In this document: positions 36,819 through 47,700 of the stretch, one piece after another
How the letters are laid out: every line of letters begins with the position of its first letter
Position numbering within the stretch: the first letter of the stretch is position 1
DNA from: Monarcha castaneiventris obscurior
Taxonomy: Eukaryota > Chordata > Aves > Passeriformes > Monarchidae
Length of the DNA: 64,000 nucleotides
Direction of reading: 5' to 3'
NCBI GenBank assembly: GCA_026261815.1
Contig: JAMPIT010000856.1
Coordinates: forward strand, 9,470,001 to 9,534,000
The notes under the pieces: model-generated
The model's input: only the letters and a program-made list of their open reading frames with translations
What the model was told of the DNA's origin: nothing
The model's database searches: none
Position numbers and translations under genes: made by a program

Positions 36819-39800
36819 AGGCGTGGAGTTCGGGACGCTGTCCGATAAATTTTCCTCTAGAAAATATTACCACAAAACCACAACGCGCTTTCGGGATTTA
36901 AAGCTTCAAGAAGAAGGTAAAGAAGAGCCAGAAAGAAAACCTCGACGTGGGCCTAAGAACACCCCGTACTGGTACTTCCTACGGTGCAAGGCCCTCATCA
37001 AAGAGGACAAGGTTTGAGCCCAGCTTTTCTCATGTTTTGAATAGCACTGATGAAGGATGCAGCTCTGACCAGTCTCTATCACTTGATATCTTTACAGAAA
37101 GAATTAAAATAATAATTTCTTGTAGAATCATTATAGAACAGTTTGGGTTGGAAGGGACCTTAAAGATCCACCCCCTGCCATGGGCAGGGACACCTTCCGC
37201 TGTCCCAGGCTGCTTCAGTCTCCGTCCAGCCTGGCCTTGGACACTTCCAGTGATGCGGGCAGCCACAGCTTCTCTGGGCACCCTGTGCTAATGCCTCACT
37301 TCCTTCACAGTAAAGTATTTCTTCCCAATATCTAACCTAAATCTCCCTTCTGTCAGCTTAAAACCATCCCACCTTGTCCTGTAACCACATGCCCTTTTCC
37401 TAAGACTTTCTCCAGCCTTCTTGTGAGGAACCCCACACTTTGTAGGACTTGCACTACAATCTGCCCACAGCTGCATATATTACTATCCATTGTAATTGAT
37501 TTTCTTTCTGCCTCGTGATGGATTTTTCTCATCCTTGTAGCTGGCAGAGGCTCTGGAGCTGTTTGAGGTGCAGATGCTGAAGGAGGAGCGTGTCCAGCCA
37601 GAAGAAAGCAATTACACTGTTCTCATTGGCGGCTGTGGCAGGGTTGGCTACGTGAAAAAGGCGTTCAGGCTCTACAATGATGTAGGTTTAACTTCTCTCT
37701 CAAAACATTTTCTAAGCTAAAACCATTTCAAGCATTTAGTCATGTTACTTTGTCTCCAAAATGCCTTTGAGTTAGTGTTGGCACCTTCTTAGCCTGAAAC
37801 TCTTAAAAACAAGTTAAAAAATTCAAGATGTCCTTTTGCAAAAAAGCCAGTTCAAATCCTTCTTCTCTTCCTCTAGATGAAAAAACGAGGGTTAATCCCC
37901 ACAGAGGCCACTTACACAGCCCTGTTCAACGCCTGTGCTGAGTCTCCGTGGAAGGACTCGGGGCTGCAGAGTGCCCTGAAACTGCGGCAGCAGCTGCAGA
38001 GCAAAAACGAGGAGCTGAACCTCATCACCTACCACGCCCTGCTGAAGGTCTGTGCCCTCTGCTCAGACCTCAGGATGTGCTTGGATGTACTCAAGGTAAA
38101 TAGGTTGCTTTTTCCCCCTAATCGATTGGGGTTAAGGCTCCTGGAAGTTGTCATGTTGCATCGGGTTTTAATTTCATTTCCAGCAGAGATAATTACAGAT
38201 CATGTGTTTCTATTTCATTGATCCTTATCGTCATACAGTGAAATTGTACATACGAGACTTTAAGCTTAATTAAAAGGAGGCAGCTTTGGCTTTAAAACTA
38301 ATTAAGTGTGTCAGAAGCTTACCAGAGTTTTTGTGGAGTTCACAGATACCATTTGTATCCTTTCCTTGTTTTGAAGACCTGGCTCTTTTCAGAGCTCTTA
38401 CAGCAGCTGTTCTCAGCAGGGCCCTTTTGAGAATATCTAAAAGGGTTGCTGTTCCTGCCCCCAGGTTCCCATCAGGGCTCTCTCCCAGAGCAATCATTCT
38501 GCTCAAACACTTGGAGCTCACTCTATGCTTTTTTACATCTATCCCCAGAAGATGACAGTGGTGTTTGAGCTTCACCACACAGGGTAACTGGGAGGTTTAA
38601 TGCTCTCTCTGCTCTTTTCAGGAAATTGTGCAGAAGGGCCATGTCCTCACAGCTGAGACCTTCAGCTTCCTTCTCATGAGCTGCATAAAAGACAGCGAAA
38701 ATGGCTTCCGATTTGCCTTGCAGGTTTGTCCTCGTGTTCTAGAAGAGGGGGGAAAGTGCTGCTGTGCTGTAACCATCACTTGAACACATGGAAGGCAGCG
38801 GGGTGGTGAAATGGGAGGGGTTCAGCTCCTCCTAGCACAAGTTCTGAAAACTAGACTTTGCTCAGGACATCTCATATGCTGGTGAATAGCCCTGGATCAT
38901 CTCACAGGGCTCTCCAGCTCAAGGTCACTGTCCTCGTCATGCTGTAAATTCTCTCCTTCTCACATAGATCCCACAGATGTGCTTACAGGCTGTTAGAGAT
39001 GGTCTTAGTATTTAATACCCATCTTCTCCTCTTCAGGTTTGGAACCAAATGAATAAGCTGGGAATAAAGGCTGACAGCCACACCTACAACCTGATGCTGC
39101 GTGCGGCCAGAGACTGTGGGATCGGGGATCCTGCCATGGCCTCTAAACTCCTGCTCAGTCCCCCTGAGAACTCACCTCAGCTACAGCTGCCACCTGGCAG
39201 GCGGAAGGAAAAGGTGAAAAATCTGAGGAAGAAGGCATCAGAGAGTGCTGCTGTCCAGCTGGATGTGGAAGCTATGGAAAAGCAATTATTTCAGGAGAGT
39301 TCAGTGCAGCCTGAGGAACAGATCCAGCAACAAAATAAAGATGTGGCTTGGGCAGAACCAGCTGCTCCTGACAGCCCCAGCGTCACTCACAGCAGGGCTG
39401 GAGCCTTGATGAAGCCAGCCCGGAGTGAGATGGTGCAGGAACAGGCACACCCAAGCCAGAAGCTGCCTTTCTGCAACCTGCCCAACTTGTTGGATTCCAG
39501 GATGCATGACACAGCCGTGGTTTCCTTGGGTACAGTGGCCACGCCATCCCATAGACTGGCTTTGATGGGGGATGTGGAGGGATTCCTGAACAAAATGAAA
39601 GAGGACAATGTAAAGCCCAACATCAAAACGTTCACGTTACTGGCTGAGCTTGTGGAACCCCAAAGCCCCTCAGAATCCTCTTTGCTGGCACTGCTGGATG
39701 ATCATAAAGTAAAAGTAGATGTGACCTTCTTTAACACTTTAATGAGGAAGAGAAGTAAACAGGGAGACCTGGAGGGAGCAAAGGTGAGAGAAAAACCTCA

Positions 39801-41035
39801 GAACCAGCCCCATCACCACCTGGTCTCAGGCCTCCTGTGTTTTACTGAGACCCATTATCCTGTCCACAATAGAAACTGGGATCTCACAGAGTTTTCCACA
39901 AGGTGGTGCTTGGGTTAATTTCGAAGTATTTAGGGGTTCTGTTCTAGCACATGGAGCTCCCTAGTTGGAAAACCACAGTGAGATTTTTTGGGAAGTGATG
40001 CCAACACTTGTATCTTGCAGAGCGTGCTGCCAGCTCTGGTGAAGAGGGGACTGTCACCTAACCTCCAGACATTTTGTAACTTGGCAATTGCCTGCCACAA
40101 ACAGCAGGATGGACTGCAGTTGCTCTCGGATTTGAAGGTAATCAAAGAGAAATCTGCTGCTGCTTCGGGTCTGAGCTGCAGGAAGAGGCAAAGTGAAGTG
40201 TTAATGCTTTTGAAAGATGTGCTGAGGGTTTTGTGGCGAGTGGTTTTGTTCTCTCCCCAAAAACATGCAGCTCCAGAGTAGCTGGAGCTCGGGTGGTCTG
40301 TCCTGCACCTGTACTGGCACTGCACAAGCTGCTTCACGGGTCCCATGGTGAATTGTGTCCATGGAGTTGTGCTTCTTGTGTAAAAAGTGCCTCTCTGCCT
40401 TTTCCTTCTGCGAGTCCTGCACTAGTCAGTAGATAAACTTGTTTATCTGTAGCTTTTGTTCTTTGCAGAGGTCTGGAATAATTCCCAACAAGTACATCTA
40501 CAGCAGCCTCATTGCTGGAGCTGTGCGGCAGCTGGATTACAGTTACCTCACGGAGATCCTGCGGGACATGAGGAATAACCAGGTGCCTCCCAACGAAGTG
40601 ATCATCCGGCAGCTGGAGTTCGCAGCACGCTACCCTCCCAAATTTGACAGGGTAAGGAGCCAGGACTGACAGGGTGTGAAGGACACCAATGAGGGAGGGG
40701 AATCATAAATGTCTGCCTGAGTGTCCTCTGGGTTTGGTCTGGCTGATGGTTACTTGATTGCTCTTTCTTCGGTAGCATCTTGTAGCTCCTGCAGGCTGGT
40801 GCCCAAGTGAGCTCTGATCTAATAGAAACTTGTTTTGTTGGATTTCTCTTTGCAGTATAAGTACAAAAACCCATACCTGGAGAAGATTGATGGTTTCCGT
40901 GGCTACTACTACCGGTGGTTGAAAGTTATGGCTGGAGAGGAGACCCCCCACCCCTGGGCCAAGTACAGGACAGCAAAGCCTGGTGGGCAGGACAACGAGG
41001 CAGAGGCTGTGCAGGAAAAGGGAGCAGGATGCTGA
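36544..41035 (+). CDS. PTCD1: Mitochondrial pentatricopeptide repeat domain protein 1
   Basis: Eight coding exons: 36544-37011, 37541-37681, 37877-38095, 38622-38723, 39037-39783, 40021-40137, 40469-40651 and 40856-41035. Each is a whole number of codons, so every intron is phase 0; together they encode 718 aa (human about 700). The family acts in mitochondrial RNA metabolism and mitoribosome biogenesis. The N-terminus is arginine-rich without acids ([14 protein letters not shown]), as expected for a targeting peptide. Nine consecutive Asp at residues 83-91 come from a pure GAT tract. PPR-like helices include [12 protein letters not shown] (181-192), [11 protein letters not shown] (215-225), [15 protein letters not shown] in exon 5 and [11 protein letters not shown] in exon 7. 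The middle of exon 5 is low-similarity linker. Intron 1 has a weak donor (GTTTGA) and carries an antisense CR1. The gene is divergent with CPSF4 and convergent with BUD31. Confidence 0.95.
37123..37440 (-). mobile_element. CR1 LINE 3' fragment in PTCD1 intron 1, antisense
   Basis: Reverse-complement CR1 (GTTTGGGTTGGAAGGGACCT through CACCTTGTCCTGTAACCAC), filling most of the 529-bp PTCD1 intron 1 and inserted opposite to the gene. Confidence 0.92.
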
Positions 41036-41153
41036 AGGTTCAAGTTTTTCCAGCACAAGGAAGATGCATGACTTGCTTCATTCAACTGGCTTGTAGGAAA
41101 GCTGCTTCATATTTCCCCAACCCCCAGTTGCAAACTTCTTGCAATAGCTACAT

Positions 41154-41159
41154 AATAAA
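41154..41159 (+). terminator. PTCD1: Polyadenylation signal of PTCD1 (AATAAA)
   Basis: AATAAA 119 bp after the PTCD1 stop, followed by a T-rich stretch. It is about 480 bp from the opposing BUD31 signal, so the genes end tail to tail without overlap. Confidence 0.75.
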
Positions 41160-41641
41160 ATATTTCCTTTTGTTTTAAGGAGGAGCAAATACATTTTCAG
41201 TTAATTTCTTTCAACTGCCAAGGATTAGATGGGCTGTAGTTTAGCAAACCCTGTGCAAAACAAGGAAGAAGCAAAATCAGATTTAATAGGGGGTTTAGCT
41301 CAGTGCTGGTTTTGTCTCTGTCCTGTGTTCTGTCATTTCACATGTGACCTGTAAGACTCTAGACTGCTGGCATTTCTGAAGGGATCTGTGCATTAATTCC
41401 AGCAGAGAATTCCAGTGAAATTCAGCTTTCACCTGCACATGGTCAGGGAAGAGCTCAGACAGGACATCTGGGAACTGTATTTCCTTTCCACACAGCCTTT
41501 TAAAAGGACTTAGTTGAGGAAAAACCCCAGAGCAGCTTACAATGTGCAGAACAACCTTCAAGCACCCAGAACAGATCCGACAGGAGAAAAGGGGCACAGG
41601 AGAGTTTCACCAGATCACACCACTCTGTCAGGAAGGCAAAC

Positions 41642-41647
41642 TTTATT
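41642..41647 (-). terminator. BUD31: Polyadenylation signal of BUD31 (AATAAA)
   Basis: AATAAA on the minus strand about 200 bp after the BUD31 stop. A second minus-strand AATAAA lies nearer the stop at about 41692-41697, so two ends are possible. Confidence 0.6.
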
Positions 41648-41845
41648 TTAAAATAAATGGCTACACAAAACCCTACTCCAAAGCACCCCCCATTTATTCA
41701 CAATCCAGGTGATTATGCTGCTGCTTTCATTATTATACAGAAGTATCCCATCACAGAAAGTGTAATTGCACTCATAGTCCATTGGGAAGAAGGAGGAGGA
41801 GGATGTCCCTCAGAGTTCAAAAAACAAGTCTGATGGCAAAAGGCT

Positions 41846-43269
41846 TCAACCAGAGCAGCCTCTGCATCCACAGTGAGTGCACTCAATGATTCTGCCCTGA
41901 AAAACAAACATGAGGGTGTTTCAGCCTAGCCACAGCCAGAGCAGCAGGCTCAGACCTCGAGGCAGGGAATGGCTCTAGGTGGGAAGGTTTTGCACAGTTT
42001 GGTGTTATTTCCCATATTTAAGCAACTTTAAATGAATGCCAAAGCTGTCAGCAACTTTAGAACCTGCTAGACACCAACTCTACCAGCAAAGGTAGAGGAA
42101 ATTACCAGGAAGAACAGCACTACCCCCTCTGCTGTCCCTGAGCTGGGAGAAGTCAGAAGTCAGCTACTGCAGATGCAGAGCAGAGGAACAAGATGGACAC
42201 TCACCACTTCCAGCTTGCTTTTGGGGACTCTGCAGATGCAGTTGGTCCCGAAGTTGGTGTCCCGAGTCTGGATGCAGCGCAGGCAGCAGAGGTTCTCATA
42301 GCCCTGCTTCTTCCACTTGGCAATCAGGTTTTTGTCAGCATAGCCCTCCTTGATGCAGTACTCATAGAGCTCTGGGGAGGAGCAGACACTGTCACAAGTC
42401 TCACGATGAAGTTACCAGCTGTAGTAACCAGCAGGTACAGCCAGGCAGCTGCCCAGCCTTCCCTCCATCCTCCTTCCCCAGAAACCTGATCCCACCAACT
42501 CCCAGTTCAGTGGCACGCACAGGTGAACACCTCACTCACTCCAGCCTTCCCCTGCCCCAGGTAAAGCCCCTGCCCTCCTCACCTCTGCTGATTGCTTTCC
42601 TCTTATAGAAGAGGTCAAAGATGTAACGTGTTTTCTGGTGGTGGATCCTGAAGATGGGCCAGAGGGACTCCACTTTCCTCTTCCCTTCGTGTGGCTCCGT
42701 CTCCGCTGGCAGGGAACACAAACACCAGGTGACCAAGTGCTTCCCTCAACCCCTCTGCAGTGAACTGTTCCAAGAACGTTCATAACTTTAACACATGACA
42801 GGGATAAAACCAAGATTAATGGGCAGAGACTCAAATGAGAAGGACCTAACCTGGAACAGCTCCTTTAGGATATCAAACCAATGGCAATGGGATGACATGA
42901 CCCACCCAGGGATGGTGGGTGACTTCATGCCCACAGCAACAACACAGACAGGAACTACCAGTTCCTCCACATGCCCATGAGCTTCATCCCAAAACCAGCT
43001 GTAAGCAAAGCTCTGTGCTCCATAACCTGTGTACACTCCAAAAATAGGGACCACCATGGCCCAGGATCAAACTGCAGCACCACTGGAGGCACGGACACAG
43101 AAAAGGTCTCCCTGTATCCATGAAGCAGCTCTTGTGAGCTTGTTTTGGGTCCCATCCCAGAGAACACCCACTCACCTTCTCTCATCTTCTGATCCAGCTC
43201 GTCCAGCGTGGGCTCGATCAGCTCCCATCCATCCGGGGGAGGCTTCCTGCTCCTCTTCACTTTGGGCAT
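41846..43269 (-). CDS. BUD31: BUD31 spliceosome-associated protein (G10 family)
   Basis: Four coding exons on the minus strand: 43269-43176, 42705-42583, 42371-42205 and 41896-41846, encoding 144 aa, the length of the human protein. BUD31 is a nuclear component of the activated spliceosome. It starts MPKVKRSRK (basic), and the C-terminal third is a cysteine-rich zinc-binding region (CCLRC, CIC and the end [12 protein letters not shown]). The only clear difference from my recollection of human is Pro for Ala at residue 10. An acceptor at 43328/43329 shows that the leader is spliced; a possible first noncoding exon ends at 43740 (donor GTGAGC) in the CpG island shared with PDAP1. The gene converges on PTCD1. 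Confidence 0.97.
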
Positions 43270-43559
43270 TGCCTCGGGAACGAAGGGGGCGAAAGGCAAG
43301 GGGAACCGCTAGCACTCCCTCAGAATCACTAGAAAAAACGGAAGGAAAACAGCTGTCAGATATATTTCTCCTAAGGTTTCTGTGCCCCCTTCCCGTTTTC
43401 CACTTCAAGGATAAAAATGAGCTTTACGGAGCTCGTGAAAGAGGGGAAACCTCGGTGACTGCTGCACGATAAGTCAGTTTTTCCCCTCAGCAAAGCTCGG
43501 CAGCCGCTTCTCCCCCGAGGTGACAACTCCGCTCATCTCCCTGTGACACTGGGGCGAGG

Positions 43560-44700
43560 CCGCCCGGCCCGGCCCCGGCAGCCCCACAGCGGAACCGGGG
43601 GCTGGCGGCGTGAAGGAAAGCCGCAGATCCTGGTTCTAATTCCTGTCCTGGTCCTGGTCCTGGTCCCGGTCCCTGTCCTTATCCTGGTCCCGACCCTGAT
43701 CCCGATCCCGGTCCCGGTCCCGGTCCCAGCCCCGCTCACCGCCCGTTCCCGTCGCGCCGCCGCCGCCGTCACCCGGGGCCTGTCGCAGCCGCGCCGCCTG
43801 TGTCCCCACCCCCCCTGGGCTGCCCTGCGTGCTGCCTGAGCAAAACCCTCCCCGCCGCGCCCCGAGAGAGGCGAGAAACCACCGGGAGGGAACCGGCCCC
43901 GCTCCGCGCTCCGCGCTCCGCGCTGCGGGGGCACTGAGGGGCGGCGCGGGCAGCGGCGGCGGCGCTGAGGGCAGCCCGGCGGCGGGGCCCTGGCGCTGGG
44001 GGCGGTTCCGGTTCCGGTTCCGGGCGCCGCTCGGGCCGGGGGGGCCGCGCCGCCATCGCCGCGATGCCGAAAGGTGGTGGGGGCCGGGCCGGGCCGGGCC
44101 GGGGGTTCCCCGCGGGGAGCGGCGGTGGGAGGGCACGGGGGACCGGCAGGAAGGGGCTGAAGGGGTGTGTGGGCCGCCCCGGCCCCGGCGCGGGCAGGGC
44201 TCGTGTTCGCCCCCGGCTGTGGAGATGCCGCGGGGGGCCCGTTCTCCCCCTCTGCCCGGCCGTGCGGGAGCCTGCGGCGATCCCTTTCCCCCTCACCGGC
44301 GGCCGAGGGCGCTCCCCGCGCTGCCCCCGCCGCTGTGTTGGGGCTCTGGGGGGGGGTCTCGGGTTCTCTTTCCCCCCACCCTGTTCTCGAGGGCTCTGGG
44401 GGTGCCTCGCCCCCTCCTCTGCCCCCAGGAGACGGCGCCTTCCCCGCGCTCTCCCAGAGCCGGGGCCCGTTCTGTGCCCGCAGAGCGCCCTGACAGCGCG
44501 GCAGCCGCTGCGGGTGTCCGGGCCGGGGGGTGCCGATCCCTGCCGTGGCACCGGCCTGGGCTCCATGTGCTCGCTCCCGCTGGGACGGGAAGCGCGGCCG
44601 GTTCCCCCGGGACAGGGCGTGGGGCTCACGGAGCCCCGGGGAGGTGGGAGCAGCCGCACGGGGGGCACCGGGGGCTGGCGGCCATCCCGCCCCGGCGATC
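43560..44700. promoter_or_regulatory. Bidirectional CpG-island promoter of BUD31 and PDAP1
   Basis: A CpG-dense region lies between the start codons at 43269 (-) and 44064 (+). A perfect (GGTTCC)3 run at 44004-44021 gives repeated CCGGAA cores on the opposite strand, resembling ETS/GABPA sites. A degenerate hexamer array lies at 43626-43731, inside the first BUD31 intron if its noncoding exon ends at 43740. Promoter role is inferred from gene geometry and CpG content. Confidence 0.75.
43626..43731 (+). repeat. Degenerate (TCCTGG/TCCCGG)n hexamer array
   Basis: About 105 bp of 6-base units (TCCTGG, TCCCGG, TCCCGA) near the BUD31/PDAP1 promoter, probably within the 5' end of BUD31 intron 1. 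It keeps several frames open by composition. Confidence 0.85.
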
Positions 44701-47700
44701 CGAGCAGGGGGTCCCGCCCCAGGGCTGCTCCAGGGGCTCCCAACGCGGCTCCTTTGATGTGGCTCCGGCAGCGCCGCGTTTGGGTGTTGGGAGCGGGCAC
44801 CGACTTGCTCCTCGTGTGATTCAGGAGCGCGGATGAGGCACTGCCGGGCTGTCGCTGCTCAGCGGGATCCACCCAGAACCTTCTGCACATGCAGCATATG
44901 CATAATTGGCTCTTGCAAGCCTCGGTCACACGCGTTAAAAACCAGCCCTTCTCATTCCTCTTCCCTGCAGTTTGCTCTGCTTTATTTCATCAGCATTTCC
45001 CGGCCTTCAGCACCAAACTGATTCCTTGCTTAGGTTTTATTTAACTGCTTTATTTTGGGTCCATTTGCACAGTGATGGGAGATGGGGCTGAAGCTTTCAC
45101 GTGGTTTTTGTGAAGGCAAGGAACCGTGGTGGGTTATAACCCCGTTTTTCATACTTAAGTGCCCTGCAACTTCGGGATTTCCTGCTCTTTATTCCATTGT
45201 ACAGATTTCAGTGTTTGATTCAAACCTTTTGCTTTTTGGAAGAAGAGAGGTCTTTGGTCGTTTTCCCCCTAAGTCAGTGGGAGTTGTTGGATTGTTGGCA
45301 GAAGAGTGGATTTTGGCACTCACTGTTAATATAAAAGGAAGGGGCATTAACCAGCTACTAATAAATTTTTTACAGGATTATTTCTGAATAATTTCCTTTT
45401 TTTCCCCCTAATACTTTTTGATTTTAAAAAGAAGATATTCCATCAGTATCATTCTGTTCTCTTTCATCTAAATTCCTTAATTAGGCTATTTAAAGCCGAA
45501 GACAGATGTGTTTGAATGTGGGCCTGCCTGGGCACCACTGGCCTTTGCAGCAGGTGAAATCTGTTGGTGATTTCTCTTTCCACAGAGGTGGAAAAGAATC
45601 ATTATCCCTGTTTTACAGATGGTGAGACTGAGGCACAGAGCTGGTCAGTGGCAGGTGTAGGAGCAGCTCCCCATGTCTGATGCGAGGTTTGGTCTCCCTG
45701 TGGGAGCAGAGCCCCATCCCTGCACTGTGCTGAGCCCTCGCTGGGCTTCCATGGGCTTCATTCCTCCATTTGCTTCTTTTCAGGCTTTTAATGCAAAACA
45801 GTTTCTCTTTAGTTGTTTCTGCCCCTTATCACCACTGTTTATTTGCAGTAATGAGCAGTTTGTGTTCCTTGGTCCCGAGCCCAGAGTGAAATTCTGGAGC
45901 AGCTGGATGAGGAGCCCGGCCCTGGCCGGGCTGGGAGCCCAGCAGGGGTTTGGTTATTTGGGGGTTGGTGTGTCACAGATGTCACTGTTGTTCCATTTGG
46001 AGTGATGTCATGTGCTGGGCAGTGAGGTAATGTCTCCCCAGGAGCATTCCCATGGCAGATCTCCTTCCACAGGGTGTCAGTGTTCCCACGTGGGATGGCA
46101 GGGGACAGACAAACAGAAAACACCTGTCTGGCTGCACCAAAGCTTTTAATTGTCCTTAGGGTTTGAGAGCCCGTGAGCTTCCCCAGCCGAATCCAGGGAG
46201 AAGAATTTGGTCTCTGCAGTTCCCCATTTCTCTTGGAAAAATATTTTAGGAGTTTCTGTAAAGCTTCACAGTGCGGTTTTGGGACAGAACTGAGGCATAT
46301 GAGAGTTTGTCTGTGCTGAGGCAGGAAAATTGGGCAGAAAATGTTGGATCTCTAAGGCTCCCAGTGCCTCCCAGTCCAACAGCACACAGTGAGAGAGCAG
46401 TGGCAGGTCTCCCATAGATCCCACAGTGCCAAGGAAGGAGGGACAATCCCTCATCCCTCCCCATCACTGTAAGGTTCCCGTTGTCCTCAGCAGGTGAAGG
46501 GGAGGATGAGGGAGATTCAGTGTTTCCTGCTCCTTCCATGGGACTCCCAGGACTCCTGCGGCAGCAGAGAGCTCCCTTGCCAGAATTGTTTGCTTTTTGC
46601 CAACCTCCCTCACTCAAGGCTGTGGATTGGCTCTATTCAACTTGCTTCCCAGTTCTTTGGGATGAAAGCACATAGCCAGAGCAGTGGCTTGAAGGAAGCA
46701 TTAATGGCTTCAGCAGTTCACTAATCAACGGAATTTGGAACTTGGGGCAGTGCCAGCCACAGGGACTCCCCTTCCTGGTTCCTGGAGCTTGTGTTTAGTT
46801 TTCCTCATAAAGCAGTAAAACATGGAGGCTCCTTTTAGTACTTCTTCAGCTCCCATTGTAATTCCCAAAGCTTTTGTCCAATTAGTTTCCTATTTTTCCC
46901 TGGCACAGTGGGAGGGGTTAAGGAGCCAAGCTTGTGGGAATGTTGGTTGTAACCACAGGAACACGCTGTGATTCCTCCTGTGCAGGAAACTGGGATCTGC
47001 TGTGGGACTCAGCACCCTTTGCCAGCCTGGGAAGGGAGTTGGAGGGGCCATGAGCACAGGCAGGGAGGGGTAGTATCAATAATCCTAATTCTCTTTGTGT
47101 CTTACCTAAAAATCTTGGAGAATTTCACCAAGTTCAATGTGGGGTTTTGTTGTTTAGGTTCTGTCAGAGGACCTATTTTGGTTTGTCCTATCCACACCTA
47201 AAATGCAGAGAGTGCTGCAGGAGGAATGGACCTTTCTGGAAGTTACCACTAAACCATGTGTTAATTTTATTATTTTGTGCAGGTAGAAAAGGAGGCCACA
47301 AAGGCCGGGCAAGGCAGTACACGAGTCCTGAGGAGATTGATGCCCAGCTCCAAGCAGAAAAGCAAAAGGCAAGGGTATGTGTTTGCTCCTTTGTGTGCTT
47401 TCTGTCCTAATTCCTGCCTTATCCAGCCTAGTTATTCCCTGTTCAGGAGCAATGGCAGCTTAGCCAAGTGTTGCAGATCATTCCAGCAGTGATCACTGCA
47501 TGGATCCCAAATATCTCCAGCTGGGGAGATTCCAGGGTGTCGCCCAGTCTGGTTCCTGAGGTCTGGGAGACCACCCAGGGCAGCATTTCAAAGTGAAGGG
47601 ACAGGAGCTCTGGAGATCTTTCCTCTCCGTATTTCATCATCCCAGTCTCCAGTGTCAGCTCATTTGTTCTGCAGCTTGGCTTTGGAGAACAAGGGCCACA

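Noticed and set aside
35863..36873. A 336-codon minus-strand frame across the CPSF4/PTCD1 promoter
   Set aside because: Only the part in the CPSF4 frame (exon 1, 36071-35969) is real; this frame differs and is explained by GC content.
37020..37120. Possible C/D box snoRNA in PTCD1 intron 1
   Set aside because: A TGATGAA and a CTGA-like word occur, but spacing is too short and there is no terminal stem.
43769..44929. A 386-codon minus-strand frame and several plus-strand frames in the BUD31/PDAP1 promoter
   Set aside because: CpG-island composition and hexamer repeats keep all frames open; the translations are Arg/Pro/Gly-rich and unlike any known family.
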